From positions 133,775-197,774 of the forward strand of contig NZ_OMPQ01000015.1 in assembly GCF_900313025.1 (NCBI RefSeq): 64,000 nucleotides of DNA, read 5' to 3'. Below the pieces are notes generated by a model, which had not been told where the DNA came from, searched no databases, and saw only the letters and a program-made list of their open reading frames with translations. Below, piece by piece: positions 32,370 through 40,846 of this stretch. The position numbers and the translations under genes are program-made. How positions within the stretch are numbered: the first letter of the stretch is position 1; every line of letters starts with the position of its first letter. The DNA comes from Pseudophaeobacter sp. EL27. Its GTDB lineage: Bacteria; Pseudomonadota; Alphaproteobacteria; Rhodobacterales; Rhodobacteraceae.

Positions 32370-33101
32370 ATGAAGATTGACCCGAACAGCTCCGCAGATC
32401 TCTCAGCGCAGATTGCCCAGGCCATCAAGGACGCCATCATCATTGGCGAGTTGATTGTCGATCAGCGCCTGCCTTCAGAGGCCGAATTGGCCGATCACTT
32501 TCAGGTCTCACGCCCCACGGTGCGCGAAGCCCTGAAACGCCTGGCAGCACAATCCCTGATCCGCACGCAACGTGGCGCAACTGGCGGCGCCTTTGTCAAC
32601 CGGCTCAGCTTCGAAGACGCCCATGCCCAACAGGTGACCACCTCGACCCTGCTGCTCAGCATGAATGCGGTGAGCTTCGAAACCGCCTGCGAGGCCCGCT
32701 ATGCGCTCGAGCGCGCCTGCGCACCGCTCTCAGCCAAACGCCGCAGCGCCGATCAACTGGCCACAATGCGAGCCGAAATCTTCCGGCAAACCCAACCAAA
32801 CCTCTCGGATGAGGCCTTCTGCGCCTCGGATGTTGCTTTTCACCGCGCCCTGGTCGACGGTGCCGGTAACCCCGTCCTCTCCTACCAACTGGCCGGCGCG
32901 GTAGAGGCCATGCAGCCGCTGATGAATATGATCACCTTTACCGCCCGGGATCGCGCCAGCATCGTTGCACTGCACAGCCAGATTGCCGATGCCATAGACC
33001 AAGGCGCGGGCACAGATGCCGCCCAGGGGCTGACTAAACTCGAAACAGAAACCCTGCGAATGGCCCAGAAAGTCTTCGAAACCCGCGCGTCCAAGCCCTA
33101 A
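32370..33101 (+). CDS. GntR family (FCD) regulator of the DMSP operon
   Basis: A 243-residue repressor or activator. The winged-helix part is at residues 10-75 (DHFQVSRPTVREALKRLAAQ, then a wing with RGATGGAFV). The C-terminal FCD ligand-binding domain (about 95-230) shows ARYALERACAPLSA, DVAFHRALVDGAGNPVL and VALHSQIADAI, with Asp/His residues of the kind that bind a metal and a carboxylate effector. Divergent placement from dmdA-acuI, with a tandem site in between, makes it the likely regulator of that operon, responding perhaps to a DMSP-derived acid such as acrylate. The effector is inferred only. Confidence 0.87.
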   Translation: MKIDPNSSADLSAQIAQAIKDAIIIGELIVDQRLPSEAELADHFQVSRPTVREALKRLAAQSLIRTQRGATGGAFVNRLSFEDAHAQQVTTSTLLLSMNAVSFETACEARYALERACAPLSAKRRSADQLATMRAEIFRQTQPNLSDEAFCASDVAFHRALVDGAGNPVLSYQLAGAVEAMQPLMNMITFTARDRASIVALHSQIADAIDQGAGTDAAQGLTKLETETLRMAQKVFETRASKP

Positions 33102-33244
33102 GCCAGTAAGGTCACGCAGCCTCCCCTATTTCATTTGGCCAAAAATATCCCGGGGGAGCCGGTGCTTTGCAGCGGCGGGGGCTGGCCCCCAATACCGCCG
33201 CCAAAGAAAATGGAACCCACCTTCAAAAAAGCGTGCATCTCCAC

Positions 33245-33273
33245 TTCAAATCCCCCCCGTAATGCCCTATATT
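33245..33273 (+). promoter_or_regulatory. Promoter of the tmRNA precursor
   Basis: TTCAAA at 33245-33250 and TATATT at 33268-33273 are separated by 17 bp and would start transcription near 33280, just before the acceptor piece. Upstream, 33102-33244 holds a GC-rich inverted segment (GGGGGCTGGCCCCC near 33177) and a sequence of the form CAAAAATATCCCGGGGG near 33138, which may belong to a repeat family; no gene was seen there. Confidence 0.6.
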
Positions 33274-33280
33274 TACCCTG

Positions 33281-33605
33281 TTCCCTCGGGAACTATGAAC
33301 ATAAATGCGCTCGTAATACACGGATCGGACCCGGGGGCGGTACCCGGCGACTCCACCAAACATGCTTCATTTGGGCATCATGGGGTCGAAATAGGATCGA
33401 CGGACGTCTAAAGGGGTTAGCTTTGTTTCGGCTGTCTGCCACCGTTATCGGCGAAAACTGTACAATTGCAAATGACAATCGTGCTCCGGTAGCCCTCGCA
33501 GCGTAAGCTGTTCGGAAAACCGAAACTTAAGTCCTTTCGCCTAGCAGCGTCTGGCGGGGTTCGCAGGTACCTGGCAACAGAAACCTGCACTTCCCCCTCC
33601 CCATC
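33281..33605 (+). ncRNA. ssrA: Two-piece (permuted) tmRNA
   Basis: tmRNA rescues stalled ribosomes and adds a degradation tag. Order is permuted as in other alphaproteobacteria: the acceptor piece comes first (T-arm, then GACTCCACCA ending at 33358), then a spacer of about 23 nt, then the coding piece starting near 33382 with GGGGTCGAAATAGG and ATCGACGG, the counterpart of the usual tmRNA 5' end. The tag frame runs from the GCA resume codon at 33468 to TAA 33504-33506 and encodes ANDNRAPVALAA. Pseudoknot/hairpin sequence follows (GCAGGT paired with ACCTGC near 33570-33590). The outer ends are approximate. From 33606 to 33865 nothing else is visible. Confidence 0.93.
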
Positions 33606-33865
33606 GCAGTGTGTTTGTGCCTCTTTCGAGCCGTATTTCCTGTTCTCACAACTGTCCCGTGCCCCTCCATCTGACAGCACTCAAGACGCCATATCCGATG
33701 CCTCCCTTAGGTGAAATTTAAGCCAAGGTGACATCAACACCCTGCCTCGCTTGACAAAACACTGCCAAAAACCGCATCACTGCGCCATGGGGAGCGTTGC
33801 GAACGCCCCGTGAGGCGCCAAGCCAGAGGTTCGCGTGTTACCCTTGCTTGCGAGGAGACCTCCCC

Positions 33866-34681
33866 TTGGCCGCCCCCAATGAAATCACCCCACCACAGCT
33901 GCTGCGCCTGATTGGCACCCCGACCGCGCCGAATATCGTAGACATCTGCACCGATGAAGACTTTGACGCAGACCCTCACCTCATTCCCGGCTCCTTTCGC
34001 CATCCACATGCGGATATTGAGGGGCTGAAGGCCCGCATTGGATCTGCTCCCTGCGTGATTGTTTGTCAGCGCGGGCGCAAACTTTCACAGGGGCTGACCT
34101 CCTGGCTGCGCAGCGAGGGGCTCACAGCCGAATACCTCAAAGGTGGCATGTTTGCCTGGCGAGATCTAAGGGATGCCCCACGTGTTCCGGTGGCGTCCCT
34201 GCCTGGCAAAAACCTCCGCCCAAGCCTCTGGGTGACCCGCCACCGCCCCAAGATCGACCGCATTGCCTGCCCCTGGCTGATCCGCCGCTTTGTCGATCCA
34301 CAGGCCCGGTTTCTGTTTGTCGCCCCTGCTGAGGTCGCTGGGGTTGCTGACCGCTACAGTGCCACTGCCTTTGATACCGAAGGTGGTGATTGGTCTCATC
34401 GGGGGGATCACTGCAGCTTTGACACCATGCTGGACAGGTTCTCCCTGCGTACAGAAGCGCTTGACCGGGTCGCAACCGTGGTGCGGGCCGCGGACACCAA
34501 TCGCCACGATCTGGCCCCCGAGGCCGCAGGGCTTTTGGCGCTTTCGGTTGGGCTGTCCCGGCAATATCGTGACGACCACCAGCAACTGGAGGCTGGTTTC
34601 CACCTCTATGATGCGCTGTACCGCTGGGCCAGGGATGGCCAGGGCGAGACCCATGATTGGCCAACAGGTAAAAAGACATGA
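33866..34681 (+). CDS. Rhodanese/chromate resistance protein (ChrB C-terminal type)
   Basis: A 271-residue two-domain protein. Residues 8-105 are rhodanese-like (LLRLIGTPTAPNIVDICTDE, then IVCQRGRKLSQG with the cysteine in the active-loop position). Residues 115-260 are the chromate-resistance (ChrB-type) domain with WVTRHRPKIDRIACPWLIRRF and FDTEGGDWSHRGDHCSFDTM. The start is TTG 33866, 8 bases after GAGGAG; the frame is open further upstream but without a ribosome site. It overlaps chrA by 4 bp. ChrB-type proteins sense or help reduce chromate, and the coupling to ChrA supports chromate or sulfate-analogue stress as the job. Confidence 0.82.
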   Translation: MAAPNEITPPQLLRLIGTPTAPNIVDICTDEDFDADPHLIPGSFRHPHADIEGLKARIGSAPCVIVCQRGRKLSQGLTSWLRSEGLTAEYLKGGMFAWRDLRDAPRVPVASLPGKNLRPSLWVTRHRPKIDRIACPWLIRRFVDPQARFLFVAPAEVAGVADRYSATAFDTEGGDWSHRGDHCSFDTMLDRFSLRTEALDRVATVVRAADTNRHDLAPEAAGLLALSVGLSRQYRDDHQQLEAGFHLYDALYRWARDGQGETHDWPTGKKT

Positions 34682-35964
34682 CCCCCGTTTCCTGGCGTGA
34701 GATGTGGCGGGTCTTTGGCAAGATCGGCCTGATGAGTTTTGGCGGGCCTGCCGCGCAGATCGCGGTGATGCACCGGGAGCTGGTTGAAGAGCGCCCCTGG
34801 CTGGATGAAGAGAGTTTTTTGCGCGGCCTGTCCTTTTGCATGCTTCTGCCCGGGCCTGAGGCCATGCAGCTCTGCACCTATACCGGATGGCGTCTGCGTG
34901 GGTTTTCTGGCGGCCTGTTAGCAGGCTTGCTCTTTGTGCTGCCCGGCGCCTTTGTCATCGCTACCCTTGTCTGGCTTTACACGGCCTTTGGCACCCTACC
35001 TTCGGTGCAGGCGGCATTCCTCGGCATCAAGGCCGCAGTGGTGGTCATCGTTGTTCAGGCCCTGTGGAAGCTGAGCCACAAGGCCCTGAAAGCTCGACAG
35101 GACTACTGGCTGGCCGGGTTTGGCTTTATGGCTCTTTTTGCCTTTGGCCTGCCCTTTCCGCTGGTGATCCTGGGCGCCGGGATCCTCGGCCTGTTGCGCC
35201 CCCCCAGCCGGGCCTCTCCCGGCCAGGTCGTAAAACCAATGGCGACAGCGCCAGATTTCAGAGCCCATCACACCCTGCGCACGGTGGCAATCTGGGGTGG
35301 TCTATGGCTGCTTCCTCTCATCCTTCTCAGTCTCGTTGGCGCTGATTTCCTGGCCAGCATCGGCTGGTTCTTTGCCAAATTGGCAGTGGTGACCTTTGGT
35401 GGGGCCTATGCGGTGCTGGCCTATATGAGCCAGGCCGTTGTACAGCAATACCAGTGGATTAGCGCGGGCGAGATGATCGACGCGCTGGGCCTCGCCGAAA
35501 CCACGCCCGGACCGCTGATCCTGGTCACCCAGTTTGTCGCTATGCTGGCCGGACTGAAACAGGGGGGCTTTGCGCTCTTCCTCGCGGCCGGTGCAACAGC
35601 GCTCTGGGCGACCTTCATGCCCTGTTTCCTGTGGATTTTTGCAGCCGCCCCCTATGTAGAGCGCCTGGCGGCCCTGCCCCGGCTTGCAGCTGCGCTCAAG
35701 GCGATTACCGCCACTGTGACTGGTGTTATCCTCAACCTGATGGTCTGGTTTGCACTCCATGTGCTGTTTCAAGAGGTTACCCATCTGCAAACAGGCCCAT
35801 TGGCGATGCCCTGGCCCAATCTTCACAGTCTGGCCCCTGCCGCCCTGCTGCTGACCCTGCTGGCGCCACTGGTCGCCTATGGCCTGCGCGGACGGCTGTT
35901 CTGGCTGCTTGCGATCATGGCTCTGGCCGGGCTCTTTGTGCAGCCCCTGCTGTCGGCGCTATAG
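34678..35964 (+). CDS. chrA: Chromate efflux transporter
   Basis: A 428-residue inner-membrane protein of the CHR family with two homologous halves. The first half has KIGLMSFGGPAAQIAVMHRELVEE and FCMLLPGPEAMQLCTYTGW. The second half repeats the pattern with KLAVVTFGGAYAVLAYMSQ and LGLAETTPGPLILVTQFV. The paired FGGP/FGGA and PGPE/TPGP motifs are diagnostic. It exports chromate by exchange with protons or anions. Its ATG lies in the stop of the rhodanese/ChrB-like gene, and a terminator follows at once. Confidence 0.92.
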   Translation: MTPVSWREMWRVFGKIGLMSFGGPAAQIAVMHRELVEERPWLDEESFLRGLSFCMLLPGPEAMQLCTYTGWRLRGFSGGLLAGLLFVLPGAFVIATLVWLYTAFGTLPSVQAAFLGIKAAVVVIVVQALWKLSHKALKARQDYWLAGFGFMALFAFGLPFPLVILGAGILGLLRPPSRASPGQVVKPMATAPDFRAHHTLRTVAIWGGLWLLPLILLSLVGADFLASIGWFFAKLAVVTFGGAYAVLAYMSQAVVQQYQWISAGEMIDALGLAETTPGPLILVTQFVAMLAGLKQGGFALFLAAGATALWATFMPCFLWIFAAAPYVERLAALPRLAAALKAITATVTGVILNLMVWFALHVLFQEVTHLQTGPLAMPWPNLHSLAPAALLLTLLAPLVAYGLRGRLFWLLAIMALAGLFVQPLLSAL

Positions 35965-35972
35965 CAACAGGC

Positions 35973-35996
35973 ACCCGGTCAAAGGCCGGGTTTCTT
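35973..35996 (+). terminator. Terminator after chrA
   Basis: ACCCGG and CCGGGT form a short GC-rich stem with a 7-base loop, followed by TTCTT. It lies 9 bp after the chrA stop. Confidence 0.6.
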
Positions 35997-36102
35997 GCTC
36001 CAGCTAGAGCTCCAAAATAATGACAAAAACCAGCCGGGCTCCCCTTTAGTTTCTGGTAGAATCCCCTATGCTGGTGCAGCAATTTTAACAGGGGTGTCTT
36101 TC

Positions 36103-36585
36103 ATGTCCCGCGAGATCGACTACGGCAATCTGATGCACTCCGCCATGCGCGGCCTCATTCGCACCGTCCTGCAGGATGTGGCGGACAAGGGCCTGCCCGG
36201 GAACCATCATTTCTTCATCACCTTTGATACTAACCACCCGGACGCCCAATTGGCAGACTGGTTGCGGGATCGCTATCCCGGCGCCATGACGGTGGTGATG
36301 CAGCATTGGTACGACAATCTGGACGTTGGTGAAGATGGCTTTGGCATCACCCTGAACTTCGGTGACGCACCAGAACCGCTCTATATTCCCTATGACGCGA
36401 TCGAGACCTTTGTCGATCCTTCGGTTGAATTTGGGCTGCGGTTTGAATCCGCAGATGAAAATGACGATGAAGAGCTCTCTCACTTGGATGATGAACCTGA
36501 AGTGGACGACAGCGATGAGGATGACAACGCGCCGCGCGCCTCTGAGGGGGATGTTGTGTCGCTGGACAGTTTCCGCAAACACTAG
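36103..36585 (+). CDS. sspB: SspB family ClpXP adaptor
   Basis: A 160-residue adaptor that delivers ssrA-tagged proteins to the ClpXP protease. The N-terminal domain binds the tag (IDYGNLMHSAMRGLIRTVL, HFFITFDTNHPDAQL, FGITLNFGDAPEPLYIPYDA). The acidic linker (DENDDEELSHLDDEPEVD) is flexible, and the short C-terminal tail (VVSLDSFRKH) is the ClpX-docking piece typical of the alphaproteobacterial form. The start is ATG 36103; a longer frame runs back to 35995 without a ribosome site. It lies 2.5 kb from the tmRNA gene on the same strand. Confidence 0.9.
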   Translation: MSREIDYGNLMHSAMRGLIRTVLQDVADKGLPGNHHFFITFDTNHPDAQLADWLRDRYPGAMTVVMQHWYDNLDVGEDGFGITLNFGDAPEPLYIPYDAIETFVDPSVEFGLRFESADENDDEELSHLDDEPEVDDSDEDDNAPRASEGDVVSLDSFRKH

Positions 36586-36802
36586 TCCCATCACAAGTCC
36601 CGCGTTCATCTAATTGGGAGTGGGCACCCTCCGCTTTGCTGGTGGAGCAGCACGTGGTGACTGTTTTGGACTCTTCACAGACGGCCCTGCCTGAATATGT
36701 CGGCTTGCCCGTACTCGAATCTCAATACACCCTCAATGTAGCAACAGGGAACATAGCGACTGGCTCAGTCTTTGCTCAGTCGCCTTTCCTCTGGCCTGGC
36801 CA

Positions 36803-37420
36803 TCATTGACGCAGAAGCTCAGCTTCAATCTGGCGCACAGGCTCGCCATTGCGGTGCGTTTGAAAAACCAGAGCGAGCCCTTCTTCGGTCAGGCTGCGGT
36901 CATATTGCTGCATCTCATAATCGCCGTTTTGGTGAATAAACATCGAAAACACCGTCAATGTATCGCCGGTTAGGCGCGCCCAGACATAGGGCTGCCCTTT
37001 CATCGGATCCTGCTGCACCTCATGACCAAAGACATTCCGATGCATCGCCGCAGAAAAAATTCCTCTGCGGTCACTTCGGATGAACTCAACCGTGTAAGAT
37101 TTCTCCTTGCGCCGCCCGTCCTCTTTTTCGGTTACCGTGCTCCACTGAACCTCAAAGCCATTATGGGTCTCGGAAATCACCACGCTCAAATTACGCAGAT
37201 CACGCGTTCCATCGCTTTGCGTTACTTCAGCCGAGCCAGAATAATGGCCCAGAAAATCGGATACCTCATGGGCCGAAGCCCGGGAAACCTGGCCAAAGAG
37301 CAGCGCGAGGGTAAAAACCAGCAGCGACAAAACCACAGGAAGAATCCGTTCTTTGAACGGGCTTGGTCGAAGGGCTTGTGCCGCAAATACCGGGCGGCAG
37401 GGTTCGACTTTTTGGATCAC
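36803..37420 (-). CDS. Secreted or membrane-anchored hypothetical protein
   Basis: A 205-residue protein from GTG 37420, chosen because GGAG lies 7 bases upstream; the frame is open to 37531. A signal-like hydrophobic segment (VVLSLLVFTLALLFGQVSRASA, in two pieces around residues 28-50) ends in an Ala-x-Ala type cleavage site before HEVSDFLGHYSGSAEV. The mature part is beta-rich with charged turns and matches no family I know. It is convergent with sspB across about 217 bp without other features. It probably acts in the periplasm. Confidence 0.6.
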   Translation of the reverse strand: MIQKVEPCRPVFAAQALRPSPFKERILPVVLSLLVFTLALLFGQVSRASAHEVSDFLGHYSGSAEVTQSDGTRDLRNLSVVISETHNGFEVQWSTVTEKEDGRRKEKSYTVEFIRSDRRGIFSAAMHRNVFGHEVQQDPMKGQPYVWARLTGDTLTVFSMFIHQNGDYEMQQYDRSLTEEGLALVFQTHRNGEPVRQIEAELLRQ

Positions 37421-37654
37421 AGTGATCTCCCATTGTACTGGCAATAAACGGGTGCCTAGTGGCCAAAGCCTCCGCTTCACATCCATTCTAAAGATCTGAG
37501 TACATCTAGCAATGACATGGAACAATCCCAATTGGGCGAATTCTCCCTATACCCCGGCCCGTGATAAGCTATGCTGCGCGCAACTGGCCAATTGCGTCGC
37601 GAGGACGCAGAGGATAAACGGCATGCAACGGCATACCAGACGGAGATAGACAAG

Positions 37655-39049
37655 ATGTCCGATACCCGCACCGAGACCGACAGCTTTGGTCCGCTAGAGG
37701 TTCCTACAGACAAATATTGGGGCGCTCAGACACAGCGCTCGATCATGAACTTCCCCATTGGTTGGGAAAAGCAGCCCGTCGCCATCGTGCGCGCCCTGGG
37801 TGTGATCAAACAGGCCTGCGCCATGGCCAACAAGGCCTCCGGCAAGATGGAAGACCGCATCGCGGATGCCGTCATCGCCGCTGCGGGTGAAGTCATCGAG
37901 GGCAAGTTTGACGACAACTTCCCACTGGTGGTTTGGCAGACCGGCTCCGGCACCCAGTCCAACATGAACTCCAACGAGGTCATCGCCAACCGTGCGATTG
38001 AGATGCTCGGCGGCGTGATCGGATCAAAAGACCCGGTTCACCCCAATGACCATTGCAACATGGGCCAGTCCTCCAACGATACTTTCCCCACCGCCATGCA
38101 TATCGCCACCGCCATGTCGGTACGTGACGTGCTGCTGCCCGGTCTGGAAAAACTCGCCAAGGGTCTTGAGAACAAATCGGAAGAGTTCAAAGACATCATC
38201 AAGATTGGCCGGACCCATACCCAGGATGCGACTCCGCTGACTCTGGGTCAGGAATTTGGGGGCTACGCCCATCAGATCCGTCAGGGCATTGCCCGTGTCG
38301 AGCTGGCCATGCCCGGCATCTATGAGCTCGCTCAGGGCGGCACCGCTGTTGGTACCGGTCTGAACACCCAAAAGGGTTGGAGCGAGACCGTCGCCGCCAA
38401 TATGGCAGAGATCACCGATCTGCCCTTTGTCACCGCCCCCAACAAGTTTGAGGCCCTGGCCGCCCATGACGCCATGGTCTTCCTGTCGGGCGCCCTCGCG
38501 ACCATCGCAGGCAGCTGCTACAAGATCGCCAGCGACATCCGCTTCCTGGGCTCCGGCCCCCGTTCCGGTCTGGGAGAGTTGATCCTGCCCGAGAACGAGC
38601 CAGGCTCCTCGATCATGCCCGGCAAGGTGAACCCCACCCAGGCCGAGGCCCTGACGCAAGTGGCGGCCCATGTCATGGGCAATGACGCGGCGATCAAATT
38701 TGCCGGCAGCCAGGGCCATTTTGAGCTCAACGTCTATAACCCGATGATGTCCTACAACCTGTTGCAGTCGATCCAGCTCTTGGGCGATGCCACCGACAGC
38801 TTTACCGAACGGATGCTGGACGGCATTCAGGCCAACGAGCCACGCATCGACAAGCTGATGAAAGAATCGCTGATGCTGGTGACCGCTCTGGCGCCGACCA
38901 TTGGCTATGACAATGCCACCAAGGTTGCCAAGACCGCCCACAAAAACGGCACCACCCTCAAAGAAGAGGCCATCGCGCTTGGCTTTGTGGATGAGGCGAC
39001 CTTTGATGCGGTTGTTCGCCCCGAGCAGATGATCGGTCCCAAGGACTAA
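37655..39049 (+). CDS. fumC: Fumarate hydratase class II
   Basis: A 464-residue TCA-cycle enzyme that interconverts fumarate and malate. Visible are [48 protein letters not shown] and the signature loop [15 protein letters not shown]. The start is ATG 37655 after a GGAG-containing stretch; an in-frame ATG at 37571 would add 28 residues unlike the family. DUF4169 and ribbon-helix-helix genes follow, overlapping one another, an arrangement common in alphaproteobacteria. Confidence 0.95.
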   Translation: MSDTRTETDSFGPLEVPTDKYWGAQTQRSIMNFPIGWEKQPVAIVRALGVIKQACAMANKASGKMEDRIADAVIAAAGEVIEGKFDDNFPLVVWQTGSGTQSNMNSNEVIANRAIEMLGGVIGSKDPVHPNDHCNMGQSSNDTFPTAMHIATAMSVRDVLLPGLEKLAKGLENKSEEFKDIIKIGRTHTQDATPLTLGQEFGGYAHQIRQGIARVELAMPGIYELAQGGTAVGTGLNTQKGWSETVAANMAEITDLPFVTAPNKFEALAAHDAMVFLSGALATIAGSCYKIASDIRFLGSGPRSGLGELILPENEPGSSIMPGKVNPTQAEALTQVAAHVMGNDAAIKFAGSQGHFELNVYNPMMSYNLLQSIQLLGDATDSFTERMLDGIQANEPRIDKLMKESLMLVTALAPTIGYDNATKVAKTAHKNGTTLKEEAIALGFVDEATFDAVVRPEQMIGPKD

Positions 39050-39237
39050 TGGGCATGCCGGTCAATCTGAACCGGTATCGCAAGACCCAGGCGCGGGCCA
39101 AGGATAGGGCCCGCGCTGACGAAAACGCTGTCAAATTTGGCCGAAGCAAGCTGGAAAAAGAGCTGGAAAAGGCCCGTGCTGCCAAGGCAAAGCGTGATCT
39201 TGATGGCCACCTTGATGGCGACAAGAGCGACCAATGA
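39049..39237 (+). CDS. DUF4169 small protein
   Basis: A 62-residue, very basic protein with NLNRYRKTQARAKDRARAD at the start and a Lys/Glu-rich helix after it, the DUF4169 pattern. The first ATG shares a base with the fumC stop (TAATG); a second ATG is at 39055. The end overlaps the next gene by 4 bp. Its function is unknown; the charge suggests nucleic-acid or ribosome association. Confidence 0.8.
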   Translation: MGMPVNLNRYRKTQARAKDRARADENAVKFGRSKLEKELEKARAAKAKRDLDGHLDGDKSDQ

Positions 39238-39467
39238 ACAGCCGCCCTCGTAAACACTCCCTGACCTTACGCGGGCACCGGACATCGGTCTCATTGGAAG
39301 ATCCCTTTTGGCTGGCTTTTCGCCAAATCGCCAGCCGAACTGGCAGACCGATCAATGAGTTAGCAGCCGAAATTGATGAAGCTCGCGGGGCAGATTGCGG
39401 ATTGGCCTCTGCCATTCGGCTGTTTGTTCTACGTGATTTGCAGTCGCGTCTTTTCGCTCAGGACTGA
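39234..39467 (+). CDS. Ribbon-helix-helix domain protein
   Basis: A 77-residue protein with the strand HRTSVSLEDPFWLAFRQIA followed by two helices (GRPINELAAEIDEAR, ASAIRLFVLRDLQSR), the ribbon-helix-helix fold used by small DNA-binding regulators. It is translationally coupled to DUF4169 and probably co-transcribed with fumC. The last 10 bases overlap the convergent P450 gene. Confidence 0.82.
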   Translation: MNSRPRKHSLTLRGHRTSVSLEDPFWLAFRQIASRTGRPINELAAEIDEARGADCGLASAIRLFVLRDLQSRLFAQD

Positions 39468-40846
39468 CCTGCCGCCTCGCGCGGGGTCATCTGCAACCAG
39501 ATCCCATTCCTTGAGCGCACCGTCAGATGCGCCACCGGCACAGGGGCTGCCCCCTTAACGCAGGCAATTTTGAAATGGCGCAGGATCATCGACAGGATCA
39601 ATGGCCCCTCCACCATGGCAAACCCAGCCCCCGGGCAGACACGCGGCCCGGCGGAGAAGGGAATATAGGCATCACGCTGGCATTGCTTGCCATTCTCCGT
39701 CTGCCAGCGGTTCGGGTCAAACCCGTCCGGATTGTCCCATAGTTTTTCATGCCGTTGCAGATGCCAGGGGCTGAGCACAATCTGCGCCCCCTTCGGCACC
39801 GACCGGTTGCGGAAGGTCACCGGGCAGCTGGCCTCGCGCACCATCATTGGCACCGGCGGATAGAGCCGCAGCGCCTCACGAAACACATCCCGCGACAGGC
39901 GCAATTTTGAGATCGCGGCAAAACTCTCATCCTCCAGCGCGCCAGCTTCCTGTGCCAACTGCTCCTGCCAGTCGGGATATAGCGCCATCAGATAGAGCGT
40001 CCAGGCTAGGGCCGAGGCACTGGTTTCATGCCCCGCCAGAAAGAAGATCGCCACCTGATCCACCATTTCCTGCGCGTCAAAGCGCGCCCCGGTTTGGGGA
40101 TCCGTCGTGGTCATGATCTTGGTGGCCAGATCCTCGGGCGCGCTGCCTGCCTCAATCTCTGCCATGCGCGCTTCGGTCAGGTCGGTGAACAGCGCCCGGA
40201 TGACATTGGCGTTGGGGCGGGTCCCACGTCGAAAAAACCGCGGCATCCATTTGGGCAGCGGCACAAAGGCCGCCAGGTTCAACAGGGGCTGGCTGCGTTG
40301 ATAATCGCGAAACCGGGTAAAGACCTCTCCGGCAACCTTATTCTCGATGGGGATCGAAAACAGGGTGCGAAAGATCACATCCGCCGCCACATGGCTGGTG
40401 ACCTCTTCCACCTCGATCTTGGCGCCCTGCCCGACCTGCGCCAGCAAACGCAGTATCGCAGAATCCGCAGCGGCCCGCATTGCCGGATAGGTTGCCTTCA
40501 ATCGCCCACCCTCAAAGGCGGGATCAATGATGCGACGCTGGCGCTTCCAGGTCTCGCCATTGGTCAGGAACACCGAATTTCCCAGTAGCGGTTTTAGCCC
40601 CTCTGCTATGCGATCAGACTTGGGGAAGTCATCCGGCTGCTCTTTCAGCACCCGCTTGATCAGGTCGGGCTGATTGATCAGATAGGAGCGAAAACTCGGG
40701 GCGCGAAATTCGGCCATCCAGGCCCGGTACAGCTTGGCCGGTTGCGCTGACAGGATATCCTCGCGAAACAGCTTTACATACCGCCACAGCGAAACACGAT
40801 TGGGTCGTGCGGCGGGTTTGGGTGGCTGTCTTTCAGATGCGCTCAT
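39458..40846 (-). CDS. Cytochrome P450
   Basis: A 462-residue soluble-type haem monooxygenase. Motifs in order are the oxygen-activation helix FFLAGHETSASAL, the E-x-x-R pair in VFREALRLYPPV, the FDPNRWQTE region and the haem-binding loop PFSAGPRVCPGAGF with its cysteine near residue 400. All are intact. It would need a ferredoxin or other reductase, and none is in the window. The start overlaps the stop of the upstream hydrolase by 4 bp, so the two are made together; the substrate is unknown, perhaps a fatty acid or ester. Confidence 0.92.
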   Translation of the reverse strand: MSASERQPPKPAARPNRVSLWRYVKLFREDILSAQPAKLYRAWMAEFRAPSFRSYLINQPDLIKRVLKEQPDDFPKSDRIAEGLKPLLGNSVFLTNGETWKRQRRIIDPAFEGGRLKATYPAMRAAADSAILRLLAQVGQGAKIEVEEVTSHVAADVIFRTLFSIPIENKVAGEVFTRFRDYQRSQPLLNLAAFVPLPKWMPRFFRRGTRPNANVIRALFTDLTEARMAEIEAGSAPEDLATKIMTTTDPQTGARFDAQEMVDQVAIFFLAGHETSASALAWTLYLMALYPDWQEQLAQEAGALEDESFAAISKLRLSRDVFREALRLYPPVPMMVREASCPVTFRNRSVPKGAQIVLSPWHLQRHEKLWDNPDGFDPNRWQTENGKQCQRDAYIPFSAGPRVCPGAGFAMVEGPLILSMILRHFKIACVKGAAPVPVAHLTVRSRNGIWLQMTPREAAGQS

